NCBI GenBank assembly: GCA_959604825.1
Contig: CAUHCN010000001.1
Span: forward strand, 124,001-188,000
Source: an uncultured Collinsella sp.
Lineage (GTDB): Bacteria; Actinomycetota; Coriobacteriia; Coriobacteriales; Coriobacteriaceae
DNA: 64,000 bases
Direction: 5' to 3'
A model generated the notes under the pieces. It had not been told where the DNA came from. It saw only the letters and a list, made by a program, of their open reading frames with translations, and made no database searches. The position numbers were made by a program, and so were the translations under genes. Numbering within the stretch: the first letter of the stretch is position 1; each line of letters opens with the position of its first letter. Positions 28,212 through 37,122 of the stretch are shown here, in pieces.

Positions 28212-28679
28212 CTACTCAGCGGTCTCCTCAGCAGGAGCCTCCTCGACGGCCTCGACCTTCTTGGGAGCAGCGGCCTTCTTGGGGGCCGGAGCAGCCTTCT
28301 TGGCCTTAGGCGTGCAAGGCTCGGTGACGAGCTCCATGATAACGATGGGAGCGTTGTCGCCCTTACGGTTACCGAGCTTCATGATGCGGGTGTAACCGCC
28401 GTTGCGGTCCTGCCACATGCCCTGAGCAGCCTTGTCGAAGATCTCGGCAACGAGCTGCTTATCGCCGAGCTTGGCGATAGCCAGACGACGAGAGTGCAGG
28501 TCGCCCTTCTTGGCCCAGGTAATGATCGGATCGACGACCGAACGCAGCGCCTTAGCGCGGGTCTCGGTGGTCTTGATGCGGTCGTTCTCGAAGAGGGCCT
28601 TAGCAAGGCTCTTCTTCATGGCCTTGGTGTGGCTCGCATCGGTGCCGAGCTTCAGGCCCTTCTTAACGTTGTGACGCAT
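28212..28679 (-). CDS. rplQ: 50S ribosomal protein L17 with charged tail
   Basis: Residues 1-115 are ordinary L17 (MRHNVKKGLKLGTDASHTKA to YTRIMKLGNRKGDNAPIVIM). A tail of about 40 residues, rich in Ala, Lys, Pro and Glu (PKKAAAPKKVEAVEEAPAEE), extends beyond the usual end. It is the last gene of the rpsM-rpsK-rpsD-rpoA-rplQ group, 30 bases after rpoA, and is followed by a strong terminator. The tail ends in acidic residues like that of L31. Confidence 0.97.
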   Translation of the reverse strand: MRHNVKKGLKLGTDASHTKAMKKSLAKALFENDRIKTTETRAKALRSVVDPIITWAKKGDLHSRRLAIAKLGDKQLVAEIFDKAAQGMWQDRNGGYTRIMKLGNRKGDNAPIVIMELVTEPCTPKAKKAAPAPKKAAAPKKVEAVEEAPAEETAE

Positions 28680-28709
28680 GGTCTAGTTTCTCCTCAAATA
28701 TGCGAAGCA

Positions 28710-29651
28710 TTAAGCCTTCAGGCTCAGGCCCATGGACTCAAGCTTGTCCTTCACTTCCTCGATCGACTTAACACCGAAGTTACGGATGTTGAGCAGATCG
28801 TTCTCCGAGAACTCAACGAGTTGACGGACCGAGTGAATGCTGGCGCGCTTAAGGCAGTTGTAGGAACGGACGGAAAGGTCCAGATCCTCGATCTGCTTGT
28901 CCAGCTCGGCGTTGTCGTTGGTGACCTCGGGAGCGAAGATCGAAGCCTCCTCCTCGACCTCGGGGGTCTCGGCAAGGTTCATAAAGGCGGCCATATGCTG
29001 GTTGATGATATTGGCAGCCTGGACCACGGCGTCGCGCGGGGCGATGGAGCCGTTGGTCTCGATCTCGAGGACAAGGCGGTCGTAGTCGGTGTGCTGACCG
29101 ACACGGCAAGCCTCAACGAGCTTGGCGCAACGGGAAACCGGCGAGTACAGCGAGTCGACATGGATCACACCGATGGGATCGTTGTCGCGCTTGTTGGCCT
29201 CGCCAGAAACATAGCCGCGGCCATAGCCGATGCGCATGCTCATGGTGAGATGGCCACCCTCGGTGAGCGTAGCGATGTGCTGCTCGGGGTTGACCAGCTC
29301 AAACTCGGACGGAATAAAGAAGTCCGCACCGGTGACCTCACAGGGGCCGTCAACCGAGATGGTGGCGGTCGCCTCGTCGGTCGTGCCGAGAGCCCTGAAG
29401 ACAAGACCCTTGACATTCAGGACGATGTCGGTGACATCCTCGACCATGTTAGGGATGGTCATGAACTCGTGCTGCGCACCATCGATCTGAATAGCCTCGA
29501 CGGCGGCACCCTCGAGCGAGGACAGAAGAACGCGACGAAGGGAGTTACCCAGCGTATCGCCGTAGCCACGCTCGAGCGGCTCGACGGAGACACGAGCAGA
29601 CGTCTCGTTGATCTCTTCGACCTGAACCTGAGGCCTAATGAATTCTGACAT
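28710..29651 (-). CDS. rpoA: RNA polymerase alpha subunit
   Basis: The 313-residue alpha subunit has the N-terminal assembly domain (VEPLERGYGDTLGNSLRRVL) and a C-terminal domain for UP-element and activator contact (DLSVRSYNCLKRASIHSV and NFGVKSIEEVKDKL). The position after rpsD and before rplQ is conserved in bacteria. Confidence 0.98.
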   Translation of the reverse strand: MSEFIRPQVQVEEINETSARVSVEPLERGYGDTLGNSLRRVLLSSLEGAAVEAIQIDGAQHEFMTIPNMVEDVTDIVLNVKGLVFRALGTTDEATATISVDGPCEVTGADFFIPSEFELVNPEQHIATLTEGGHLTMSMRIGYGRGYVSGEANKRDNDPIGVIHVDSLYSPVSRCAKLVEACRVGQHTDYDRLVLEIETNGSIAPRDAVVQAANIINQHMAAFMNLAETPEVEEEASIFAPEVTNDNAELDKQIEDLDLSVRSYNCLKRASIHSVRQLVEFSENDLLNIRNFGVKSIEEVKDKLESMGLSLKA

Positions 29652-29683
29652 GTATTACCTCCAGCCTCAGCAGCCCGGATGGA

Positions 29684-30280
29684 CTACTTAGAGTAGAGCT
29701 CGACGATGAGCTGCTCGTTGATATCACCGCTGATCTGCTCACGCGTCGGCAGAGCGAGCACGTTACCAGACAGCTTCTCGATATCGACCTCGAGCCAGCC
29801 AGGGACCTCAAAGCGCTCGGAGGAAATCAGAGCCTCCTTGATGGGGAGGAGGTCACGGAACTTCTCGCCGACTGCGACGACGTCGCCGGCCTTGACGCGG
29901 TAGGACGGAATATCCACGCGCTTGCCGTTCACGGTGAAGTGACCGTGACGGACGGACTGACGAGCCTCTTTGCGGGTGCGGGCGAAGCCAAGACGGAAGA
30001 CGACGTTGTCGAGGCGAGACTCAAGGATGATCATGAGGTTCTCACCGGTGACGCCGTTCATCTTACGGGCCTTGTTGAAGTAGCCGTGGAACTGCTTCTC
30101 CAGAACGCCATAGATGAACTTGACCTTCTGCTTCTCGCGCAGCTGCATGCCGTACTCAGATTCCTTGCGACGGCGCTTGGGCTGACGGATAGATTCCTTC
30201 TTGCTGCTGTAACCGAGCTCAGCGGGATCGATCCCGAGCTGACGGCAGCGCTTAAGAACAGGAGTCCTGTCGATTGCCAT
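29684..30280 (-). CDS. rpsD: 30S ribosomal protein S4
   Basis: A 198-residue S4 lacking the N-terminal zinc cysteines (it starts MAIDRTPVLKRCRQLGIDPA), so it is a zinc-independent form. The S4 RNA-binding domain RLDNVVFRLGFARTRKEARQ is intact. S4 often represses its own operon in other bacteria; whether it does so here cannot be judged. Confidence 0.97.
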   Translation of the reverse strand: MAIDRTPVLKRCRQLGIDPAELGYSSKKESIRQPKRRRKESEYGMQLREKQKVKFIYGVLEKQFHGYFNKARKMNGVTGENLMIILESRLDNVVFRLGFARTRKEARQSVRHGHFTVNGKRVDIPSYRVKAGDVVAVGEKFRDLLPIKEALISSERFEVPGWLEVDIEKLSGNVLALPTREQISGDINEQLIVELYSK

Positions 30281-30299
30281 ATTGATACGATCCTTTCAG

Positions 30300-30704
30300 T
30301 TACACGCGGCGACGCTTCTTGGGGCGGCAGCCGTTGTGCGGAATGGGGGTCTTGTCCTGGATGCTCGAGACCTCGAGGCCAGCAGCCTGGAGGGAGCGGA
30401 TGGCGGTCTCACGACCGGAGCCGGGGCCCTTGACGAAGACGGAAACCTTCTTCATACCGTGCTCCATGGCCTGCTTGGCAGCAGCCTCGGCAGCCATCTG
30501 GGCAGCGAACGGCGTGGACTTACGGGAGCCCTTGAAGCCCACCTGGCCAGCCGACTTCCAGGAAATGACGTTGCCCTGGGGATCGGTGATCGAAACGATC
30601 GTGTTGTTGAACGTAGAACGGATGTGAGCCTGGCCCACGGAAATGTTCTTACGGTCCGCGCGCTTCAGACGGGCAGCGCGAACGTTCTTCTTAGCAGTAG
30701 CCAT
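30300..30704 (-). CDS. rpsK: 30S ribosomal protein S11
   Basis: A 134-residue S11 with NTIVSITDPQGNVISWKSAG and KGPGSGRETAIRSLQAAGL and the conserved C-terminal PHNGCRPKKRRRV. It sits between rpsM (14 bases upstream) and rpsD (19 bases downstream). Confidence 0.98.
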   Translation of the reverse strand: MATAKKNVRAARLKRADRKNISVGQAHIRSTFNNTIVSITDPQGNVISWKSAGQVGFKGSRKSTPFAAQMAAEAAAKQAMEHGMKKVSVFVKGPGSGRETAIRSLQAAGLEVSSIQDKTPIPHNGCRPKKRRRV

Positions 30705-30718
30705 CTATCTAGCGCTCC

Positions 30719-31093
30719 TTATTTCTTCTTCTTAGCACCGATCTGACGCTTCGGGCCCTTGCGGGTACGAGCGTTAGTGTGGGTGCGCTGGCCGCGGACC
30801 GGGAGGCCCTTGCGGTGACGAAGGCCGCGGTTGCAGCCGATGTCCATAAGGCGCTTGACGTTCTGGTTGCGCTCACGGCGGAGGTCGCCCTCAACCATGA
30901 TCTGGTTCTTATCGATATAATCGCGGATGGCGTTAACCTCATCCTCGGTGAGGTCCTTAACGCGCGTATCCACGTTAACGTTGCACTCGACGCAGATCTT
31001 CGTCGCAGTGGTGCGGCCGATGCCGTAAATGTAGGTCAGACCGATCTCAACGCGCTTCTCACGCGGGAGGTCGACACCATTAATACGGGCCAA
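30719..31093 (-). CDS. rpsM: 30S ribosomal protein S13
   Basis: A 124-residue S13: MARINGVDLPREKRVEIGLT, the helix-two-turns-helix region GIGRTTATKIC, and the basic tail RGQRTHTNARTRKGPKRQIG. The preceding gene rpmJ ends 14 bases upstream. Confidence 0.98.
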   Translation of the reverse strand: MARINGVDLPREKRVEIGLTYIYGIGRTTATKICVECNVNVDTRVKDLTEDEVNAIRDYIDKNQIMVEGDLRRERNQNVKRLMDIGCNRGLRHRKGLPVRGQRTHTNARTRKGPKRQIGAKKKK

Positions 31094-31107
31094 CGTAGTC
31101 TCCTCTC

Positions 31108-31221
31108 TTAACCCTGACGCTGCTTATGACGGGGGTTCTCGCAAATGACGAGGACCTTGCCATGGCGCCTAATGATTTTGCACTTATCGCACATCTTCTT
31201 GACCGAAGGACGTACCTTCAT
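31108..31221 (-). CDS. rpmJ: 50S ribosomal protein L36
   Basis: A 37-residue protein too short for most ORF searches. It starts MKVRPSVKKMCDKCKIIRRH and ends ICENPRHKQRQG. The zinc ligands Cys-x-x-Cys, Cys and His are all present. GAAAGGAAGAACG precedes the ATG at 31221. It lies between infA and rpsM, as in most bacteria. Confidence 0.96.
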   Translation of the reverse strand: MKVRPSVKKMCDKCKIIRRHGKVLVICENPRHKQRQG

Positions 31222-31371
31222 CGTTCTTCCTTTCGGTAGCGCTCAAACTACTTCCCTACTATCTACTCGCCCAGCCGCAGGCGTTTAAAACTATGGCTGG
31301 TCTTCACACACAATCCGACTGTAGGTTGAGCTAAGCCTGCAGCCGGAAATGGAGTGCGTGTATGCGTGCCG

Positions 31372-31590
31372 CTATTTGTAGCGATAGGTGATGCGGCCGC
31401 GGGTCAGGTCGTACGGGGAAAGCTCCACGACAACCCTGTCACCGGGGAGAATACGGATGTAATTCATTCGGATCTTGCCAGAAATGTTGCACAGAACCGA
31501 ATGACCGTTCTCGAGCTCGACCTTAAACATGGCATTGGGCAACGGTTCCTTTACCGTACCCTCGAGCTCAATTGCGTCTTCCTTCTTCAC
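31372..31590 (-). CDS. infA: Translation initiation factor IF-1
   Basis: A single OB-fold protein with KKEDAIELEGTVKEPLPNAM, FKVELENGHSVLCNISGKIR and LSPYDLTRGRITYRYK. A GTG at 31590 gives exactly 72 residues, the family norm. A TTG two codons earlier (31596) is an alternative; the ribosome site GAGAAAGA suits it slightly better. The gene lies between map and rpmJ. The 150-base gap before rpmJ shows no clear terminator or promoter. Confidence 0.95.
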   Translation of the reverse strand: MKKEDAIELEGTVKEPLPNAMFKVELENGHSVLCNISGKIRMNYIRILPGDRVVVELSPYDLTRGRITYRYK

Positions 31591-31702
31591 AAGCAATCAT
31601 CTTTCTCTAGAAAACGACAGCGATTGAGTATTCTACAATACGCATGCACGTATCGTAGTATCTTCGTAATGGCTCCACAACTAAGTGGAACTTGTTACAT
31701 TC

Positions 31703-31831
31703 GAAATGTAAAACAAAGCCGTTCCCTGATACCCAAGATCGCCTTGAAATGAGAAGGCATAGACCTTGGGGTCATGCCTTCGAAATTGAAAGGCGACGTT
31801 GGGCATCAGGGGGCGGCGACTTTTACATTTC
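31703..31831. repeat. 129-bp imperfect palindrome at the map 3' end
   Basis: GAAATGTAAAA at 31703 is inverted at 31821-31831 (TTTTACATTTC). The arms keep matching inward through CCCTGAT/ATCAGGG, CCCAA/TTGGG, TCGCCTT/AAGGCGA and AAGGCAT/ATGCCTT. The map stop codon (31823-31825) lies inside the right outer arm. It could fold as a long mRNA hairpin or be a miniature mobile element. Confidence 0.75.
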
Positions 31832-32611
31832 ACCGCCTTGCAAGGAACACCAAGCACCTTGGGCATCCGTGGTGAGAATCACCGGACCGTCATTGGTAAT
31901 GGCGACGGTGTTCTCGTAGTGCGCGGCGGGCAGGTGGTCGTTGGTCGTAACAATCCAACCGTCGGAGCCCGTGCTCACATGGTTGGAACCCATCGTAACC
32001 ATCGGCTCGATGGCAATGACTATGCCGGCCTGGAGGCGAACGCCTCTCCCCTTCTTTCCATAGTTAGGAACGTTGGGGTCCTCGTGCATCACACGGCCAA
32101 TGCCATGGCCCACATAGTCACGAAGCACGCCGTAACCGTGAGACTCGGCGAGGGACTGAACGGCGTAACCAACATCCCCGATATGGTTACCGGGAACAGC
32201 CTGCTCGATGGCAGCCTTAAGGCAATCGCGCGTGACCTCGCACAGGGCCTTGGCCTCGGGCGTGGGTGTGCCGACAAAAAACGTCCAAGCGTTATCGCCG
32301 ACCCAACCGTCAACGACAGCTCCCGTATCGATGGAGATGATATCGCCATCGCGCAGGATCATGTCGGGGTTGGGAATACCGTGGACCACGGCATCGTTAA
32401 TCGATGCGCAAATGGTACCGGGGAACCCGCCGTAACCCTTAAAGGCCGGGGTGCCGCCATGCATACGGATAATCTGCTCCGCGAGCTGATCGAGCTCAAA
32501 GGTCGAAACACCAGGGCGCACCATGGCTCCAACGTGGCGGAGCGCCATCTTAGATAGCGCTCCTGCCTTCTTCATCTGCTCGATTTGCGTTGCAGACTTA
32601 ATCTTGATCAT
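31823..32611 (-). CDS. map: Methionine aminopeptidase, type I
   Basis: Removes the N-terminal Met from nascent proteins. The 262-residue product has the metal ligands of the family: Asp in IISIDTGAVVDGWVGDNAW, His in DYVGHGIGRVMHEDP, Glu in AIEPMVTMG and the last Glu in HYENTVAIT. It overlaps the adk stop by four bases (ATGA). The last residues (LQGGEM) and the stop lie within a long palindrome, so the natural C-terminus may have been altered by insertion of that element. Confidence 0.96.
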   Translation of the reverse strand: MIKIKSATQIEQMKKAGALSKMALRHVGAMVRPGVSTFELDQLAEQIIRMHGGTPAFKGYGGFPGTICASINDAVVHGIPNPDMILRDGDIISIDTGAVVDGWVGDNAWTFFVGTPTPEAKALCEVTRDCLKAAIEQAVPGNHIGDVGYAVQSLAESHGYGVLRDYVGHGIGRVMHEDPNVPNYGKKGRGVRLQAGIVIAIEPMVTMGSNHVSTGSDGWIVTTNDHLPAAHYENTVAITNDGPVILTTDAQGAWCSLQGGEM

Positions 32612-33234
32612 AGACCGAGAGCCTCTTTGACATCCCCGTACACGGTCTCGCGAGCCTGGTCACCGTTGACCGACTTGAGCAGACCCTGGCCACGATAGTA
32701 GTCGACGAGCGGGCTCGTGGACTTCTCGTAGACGTCGAGACGGTTCTTGATGGTCTCGGGCTTGTCGTCGTCGCGCTGATACATCTCGCCGGCGCACTTG
32801 GGGCAGGTAGCATCGGCAGCGGTGCCGGTGTAACCGCAGGCGCGGCAGGTGCGACGCGAAGACAGACGATCGATGATGACCTCGGGGGCCACGTCGACCA
32901 GAAGGGCGCAGTCGATCTCGCGACCCATGGCGGAGAGCTCGGAATCGAGCGTCACAGCCTGGGCGGTGTTGCGCGGGAAGCCGTCGAGGATGAAGCCCTG
33001 CTGGGCGTCATCGGCAGCAAGGCGCTCCTTGACAAGGTCGATCACGAGCTGGTCGGGAACGAGCTCGCCAGCGTCCATGTACTTCTTAGCCTGAATACCA
33101 AGCTCGGTGCCACCCTTGACGGCAGCACGCAGCAGGTCGCCCGTGGAAATGTGAGCGACGCCAAACTCGGCGACGAGCTCCTGTGCGACGGTACCCTTAC
33201 CGGCACCCGGAGCTCCGAGCAATACGAGGTTCAT
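32608..33234 (-). CDS. adk: Adenylate kinase (zinc-finger long form)
   Basis: Balances ATP, ADP and AMP. The 208-residue product has the P-loop GAPGAGKGT, the AMP-binding HISTGDLLRAAV, DGFPRN, and a LID domain with CRACGY and CPKC, a four-cysteine zinc site as in Gram-positive enzymes. The ATG at 33234 follows GGAGG; two upstream codons are also open. It is placed between secY and map, as in many Gram-positive bacteria, and is coupled to map by an ATGA overlap. Confidence 0.97.
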   Translation of the reverse strand: MNLVLLGAPGAGKGTVAQELVAEFGVAHISTGDLLRAAVKGGTELGIQAKKYMDAGELVPDQLVIDLVKERLAADDAQQGFILDGFPRNTAQAVTLDSELSAMGREIDCALLVDVAPEVIIDRLSSRRTCRACGYTGTAADATCPKCAGEMYQRDDDKPETIKNRLDVYEKSTSPLVDYYRGQGLLKSVNGDQARETVYGDVKEALGL

Positions 33235-33252
33235 GAGCAATCCTCCTCTAGC

Positions 33253-34539
33253 CTATTTAAAGAATCCATCGTAATCATACATCTTGATCTGGCCTTCGAG
33301 CTTATCGACCGTGTCGAGCACGACGCCGACCATGATGAGGATGGACGTGCCGCCAAATGCCTGGATCAGATGGTTACCCGTGAAGGAGAAGATGATCGAA
33401 GGCACGATGGCGATGAGCGCCAAAAAGACAGCGCTGGGAAGCGTGATCTTGTTGAGCGCGTTCTTGATGTAGGCCGCGGTAGCCCTACCCGGACGGACGC
33501 CCGGAATAAAGCCACCCTGCTTCTTAAGGTTGTCGGCCGTGTCATCGGGGTTGAACACCATGGAGGTGTAGAAGTACGCGAAGAACACGATGAGGACAAC
33601 GTTAAGCACCCAGTTGAGCCAACCGGTCGAAAGCGCAGAGGCAACTGCCTGAATCCAGCCGATGCCGGGGAAGAACACGGCAATCTGAGCCGGGAAGTAC
33701 AGCAGCGCCGAGGCAAAGATGATCGGCACGACGCCCGCGGTGTTGACCTTGATGGGCAGGTAGGTGGTCTGGCCACCCATCATGCGACGGCCCACGACGC
33801 GCTTGGCATAGGAGACCGGGATGCGGCGCTGGCCGCGCTCAAGGAAAACAATCAGCGGGATAACCAGCAGGATGATGGCGCAGATGATCACCATGGTGAT
33901 GATGCCACCGGCATTACCCTCGGTGCTGGAGAAGATAGCCTGCGGAAGGCCGGCCATGATGTTCGCAAAGATGATCAGCGACATGCCATTGCCAATACCG
34001 CGCTGGGTGATGAGCTCACCAATCCACATGATCAGCATAGCGCCTGCGGTGAGCGTACCGACGATCATGAGGTCGAAGATGATCTCGGGAGCGCCGGCGC
34101 CATTGAAGCTGATGCCGAAGCTCTTAAAGAGGAAGAGGTAACCCACGGAGTTGAGGATTGCCAGAGCCAGGGTGAGGTAACGCGAATACTGCGTAATCTT
34201 GGTCTGACCGACCTCGCCCTCGCGGGCAAGCTCATGCAGGGAAGGCACAACGGCCTGGAGCATCTGGAGGATGATCGAGCTGGTGATGTAAGGCATGATG
34301 CCCAGCGAAAACACCGACACATAGCTCAACGCGCCGCCAGAGAAAAGATTCAGGAGGGCCATAGCACCTGCGGCGACCGAATTATTATCGGTCGAGAAAA
34401 GGCCCAGCATCCCCTGGAAGGGAATGCCGGGCACAGGAACGTGCGCACCAATGCGGTACACGACGAGCATAGCTATGGTAAAAAGAATCTTTTCGCGCAA
34501 TTCTTTGATGCGGAAAGCATTCTTAAGACCATTTAGCAC
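33253..34539 (-). CDS. secY: Preprotein translocase subunit SecY
   Basis: The 428-residue channel subunit has ten membrane helices, beginning MLNGLKNAFRIKELREKILF. Family signatures PVPGIPFQG and ITSSIILQML are visible, as is the cytosolic loop LERGQRRIPVSYAKRVVGRR that binds SecA and the ribosome. The start is a GTG at 34539 that overlaps the rplO stop by seven bases, so translation is probably coupled to rplO. Confidence 0.97.
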   Translation of the reverse strand: MLNGLKNAFRIKELREKILFTIAMLVVYRIGAHVPVPGIPFQGMLGLFSTDNNSVAAGAMALLNLFSGGALSYVSVFSLGIMPYITSSIILQMLQAVVPSLHELAREGEVGQTKITQYSRYLTLALAILNSVGYLFLFKSFGISFNGAGAPEIIFDLMIVGTLTAGAMLIMWIGELITQRGIGNGMSLIIFANIMAGLPQAIFSSTEGNAGGIITMVIICAIILLVIPLIVFLERGQRRIPVSYAKRVVGRRMMGGQTTYLPIKVNTAGVVPIIFASALLYFPAQIAVFFPGIGWIQAVASALSTGWLNWVLNVVLIVFFAYFYTSMVFNPDDTADNLKKQGGFIPGVRPGRATAAYIKNALNKITLPSAVFLALIAIVPSIIFSFTGNHLIQAFGGTSILIMVGVVLDTVDKLEGQIKMYDYDGFFK

Positions 34540-34982
34540 GGCAGCTCGACCTTTCCGCCGGCGGCCTCGATCTTGGCCTGCGCAGAAGCGCTGACCTTGT
34601 CGACCTTGACCGTGAACTTCTTGGTGAGCTCACCATTGCCGAGCACCTTGACGGGCTCGAACTCGCTCTTGGTGATGCGAGCGGCCTTAAGAGCGGCACC
34701 GTCGATCACAGCGCCGTCCTCGAACTTACGCTCGAGACGCTCAACGTTAACAGCGGTGTACTCGATACGACGGGGGTTGCGGAAGCCCGGGAGCTTGGGC
34801 AGGCGCATAGCCAGCGGAGTCTGGCCACCCTCGAAGCCGGCACCCTTGGTGCCGCCAGAGCGGGAACCCTGGCCCTTCTGGCCGCGGCCAGAAGTGGTGC
34901 CGTGACCCGAAGAATTGCCACGGCCGACGCGCTTGCGGTTCTTGGTGGAACCGGGCGCGGGAGTAAGATCGTGAAGCTGCAT
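34533..34982 (-). CDS. rplO: 50S ribosomal protein L15
   Basis: A 149-residue L15: MQLHDLTPAPGSTKNRKRVG, the Gly/Arg-rich RGNSSGHGTTSGRGQKGQGS and RLPKLPGFRNP. GAGGAG precedes the ATG. It overlaps secY by seven bases and follows rpmD by three. Confidence 0.98.
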   Translation of the reverse strand: MQLHDLTPAPGSTKNRKRVGRGNSSGHGTTSGRGQKGQGSRSGGTKGAGFEGGQTPLAMRLPKLPGFRNPRRIEYTAVNVERLERKFEDGAVIDGAALKAARITKSEFEPVKVLGNGELTKKFTVKVDKVSASAQAKIEAAGGKVELPC

Positions 34983-34985
34983 TTG

Positions 34986-35168
34986 CTACTCCTCTACAAT
35001 CTCGACAAGGTGCTTGACCTTGAAGATCATGCCGCGGACGGACTCGTTGTCAGCAATCTCGCGAACCTCGCGGATCCTGTGGAGACCGAGGGCACGGACA
35101 GTACGGACCTGGTCCTGCTTGCAACCGTTGGTGCTGCGGACCTGCTTGATCTTGATGGTGTCAGCCAT
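34986..35168 (-). CDS. rpmD: 50S ribosomal protein L30
   Basis: A 60-residue L30 with IKIKQVRSTNGCKQDQVRTV and LGLHRIREVREI. GGAG precedes the ATG. Only two bases separate it from the rpsE stop. Confidence 0.96.
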   Translation of the reverse strand: MADTIKIKQVRSTNGCKQDQVRTVRALGLHRIREVREIADNESVRGMIFKVKHLVEIVEE

Positions 35169-35170
35169 GC

Positions 35171-35695
35171 TTAGTTCTCCTTACCGACGAACATCTCGGA
35201 GACCGTCAGGCCACGGCGAGCCGCGACGTCCTCAGGGCTGGAGAGCTCCTTGAGGCCCTCGACGGCAGCCTTGATGATGTTGAGGCCGTTGTCGGTACCG
35301 AGGGACTTGGACAGGACGTTCTTGATGCCAGCAAGCTCGAAGAGGGGACGCACAGCGCCGCCGGCGATAACGCCGGTACCCTCGACAGCGGGCTTGATGA
35401 TGATGCGGCCGGCACCAAAGTGGCCGAGAACCTCGTGCGGGATGGTGCCCTGCTCGGTCACCGGCACGTGGAACATGTTCTTCTTGGCATCGAGAGACGC
35501 CTTGGAGATGGCCAGGGGCACCTCAGCGGACTTGCCCATGCCAACGCCGACGTTGCCCTTGCCGTCGCCAACGACGACGAGAGCGACGAGGCTCATGCGA
35601 CGACCACCCTTGACGGTCTTCGACACGCGGTTGATGTAAACGACGCGCTCCTCGAACTCGGAGGCCTCGCGCTGCTGCTTCTGATTACGAGCCAT
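35171..35695 (-). CDS. rpsE: 30S ribosomal protein S5
   Basis: A 174-residue S5 with the double-stranded RNA-binding domain (FEERVVYINRVSKTVKGGRR, LVVVGDGKGNVGVGMGKSAE) and the C-terminal domain VRPLFELAGIKNVLSKSLG. AGGAGG lies upstream of the ATG. Confidence 0.98.
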   Translation of the reverse strand: MARNQKQQREASEFEERVVYINRVSKTVKGGRRMSLVALVVVGDGKGNVGVGMGKSAEVPLAISKASLDAKKNMFHVPVTEQGTIPHEVLGHFGAGRIIIKPAVEGTGVIAGGAVRPLFELAGIKNVLSKSLGTDNGLNIIKAAVEGLKELSSPEDVAARRGLTVSEMFVGKEN

Positions 35696-35709
35696 GTGCT
35701 ACATACCTC

Positions 35710-36078
35710 CTAGAACTCGAGACCGGCGGCACGAGCACCGTCGGCGAGGGCCTTGACGCGGCCATGGTAGATACGGCCACCGCGATCGAAGGCGACCTTG
35801 GTGATGCCGGCCTCGATGGCGCGCTTGCCAACGAGCTGACCGACCTTCTCCGCAGCCTCCTTGTTCGAGGTGTGGGTGCCCTTGAACTCGGCCTCGAGGG
35901 TCGAGGCAGAGACGAGCGTCAGGCTGGAGCCCTTGCTGTCGTCGATGATCTGGGCATAGATGTTGGCGTTAGTACGGGTCACGCGAAGACGCGGACGCTC
36001 GGAGGTACCCGAGACCTTGCCGCGAACACGACGCTGACGACGCTTGAGGCCTTCCAGCTTCGCCTTATGCTTGTTCAT
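35710..36078 (-). CDS. rplR: 50S ribosomal protein L18
   Basis: A 122-residue L18 that binds 5S rRNA: RRQRRVRGKVSGTSERPRLR, VTRTNANIYAQIIDD and GITKVAFDRGGRIYHGRVKA. A GC-rich hairpin (36107-36128) lies in the 75-base gap between rplF and this gene. Confidence 0.98.
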   Translation of the reverse strand: MNKHKAKLEGLKRRQRRVRGKVSGTSERPRLRVTRTNANIYAQIIDDSKGSSLTLVSASTLEAEFKGTHTSNKEAAEKVGQLVGKRAIEAGITKVAFDRGGRIYHGRVKALADGARAAGLEF

Positions 36079-36106
36079 ACGTAAACTCCTAAAAAGGTTG
36101 ATCTTG

Positions 36107-36128
36107 CCAGCACCTGACGGGGTGCTGG
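36107..36128 (-). promoter_or_regulatory. Intercistronic hairpin between rplF and rplR
   Basis: CCAGCACC and GGTGCTGG pair around six bases. There is no T tract. It may stabilise mRNA or tune rplR translation. Confidence 0.6.
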
Positions 36129-36153
36129 TCTTATGCGAGTGAGTCGGTTACGA

Positions 36154-36690
36154 CTACTTGGCGGCCTTACCCAGCTTGCGGCGGATGTGCTCGCCAACGT
36201 AGTGGATACCCTTGCCCTTGTAAGGCTCGGGAGGACGATGGCCGCGGATCTCAGCGGCGATCTGACCGACCTGCTGCTTGTTGATACCCTTGACGTTCAC
36301 GTGGGTGTTGTCGGGAACCTCGAAGGTGATGCCCTCGGGAGCCTCGACGATCACGGGGTGCGAGAAGCCCAGGGAGAACTCGAGGTTCTTGCCCTTCTGC
36401 TGCACGCGGTAACCGACGCCGGCGAGCTCGAGCTTCTTCTCGAAGCCCTCGGAAACGCCAACCACCATGTTGTGGATGAGGGCGCGGGTGAGGCCGTGGC
36501 GGGCACGGGTCTCACGCTCGTCGTCGGGACGGGAAACGGTGAGGACGTTGTCCTCGACGTTGATAGCGAGCTTCTCAAAGACATCGAGCTCGAGCTGGCC
36601 CTTGGGGCCCTTGACGACAACGTTGTTGCCGTTGACTGTCACTTCGACTCCGGCGGGAATCTGGACAGGCTTATTACCGATACGAGACAC
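36154..36690 (-). CDS. rplF: 50S ribosomal protein L6
   Basis: A 178-residue L6: MSRIGNKPVQIPAGVEVTVN, GPKGQLELDVF, and the C-terminal signature RPPEPYKGKGIHYVGEHIRR. It lies 33 bases after rpsH. Confidence 0.98.
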   Translation of the reverse strand: MSRIGNKPVQIPAGVEVTVNGNNVVVKGPKGQLELDVFEKLAINVEDNVLTVSRPDDERETRARHGLTRALIHNMVVGVSEGFEKKLELAGVGYRVQQKGKNLEFSLGFSHPVIVEAPEGITFEVPDNTHVNVKGINKQQVGQIAAEIRGHRPPEPYKGKGIHYVGEHIRRKLGKAAK

Positions 36691-36723
36691 GGTGATCTCC
36701 TTTCCTTCTACCTACCGAGCGAA

Positions 36724-37122
36724 TTACCAGACGTAAGCGATGATCTCGCCGCCGACGTTGAGCTTGCGAGCATCGCGGTCGGTCATGACGCCATGGCTGG
36801 TGGAAATAATGGCGGTACCAAGGCCACCGCGGACGCGGGGCATGTCGGCAACGCCGGTGTACTTACGCAGGCCCGGCTTGGAAATGCGGCGGATGCCGTT
36901 GATGACCTTAGCCTTCTTGGGACCATACTTAAGCGTGATGTGCAGAGTCTTCTGGGGAACGGTGTCCTCGACATCGTAGCCCTCGATGTAGCCCTCCTCG
37001 TGCAGAACACGAGCGATCTCGACGAGCTTCTTGCTGCTCGGCATGGAGACCGTGGCCTTGTTCACAGAGTTAGCGTTACGGATGCGCGTAAGCATATCTG
37101 CGATCGGGTCTGTAAGGTTCAT
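36724..37122 (-). CDS. rpsH: 30S ribosomal protein S8
   Basis: A 132-residue S8: DPIADMLTRIRNANSVNKAT and the C-terminal STSHGVMTDRDARKLNVGGE. GAAGGAGA precedes the ATG. The 119-base gap to rpsZ contains a CTTTGCCG/CGGCGAAG hairpin. Confidence 0.98.
   Translation of the reverse strand: MNLTDPIADMLTRIRNANSVNKATVSMPSSKKLVEIARVLHEEGYIEGYDVEDTVPQKTLHITLKYGPKKAKVINGIRRISKPGLRKYTGVADMPRVRGGLGTAIISTSHGVMTDRDARKLNVGGEIIAYVW

Noticed and set aside
33151..34536. Long frame opposite secY
   Set aside because: Antisense to an unmistakable SecY; its charged Asp/His/Gly composition is the mirror of membrane codons.
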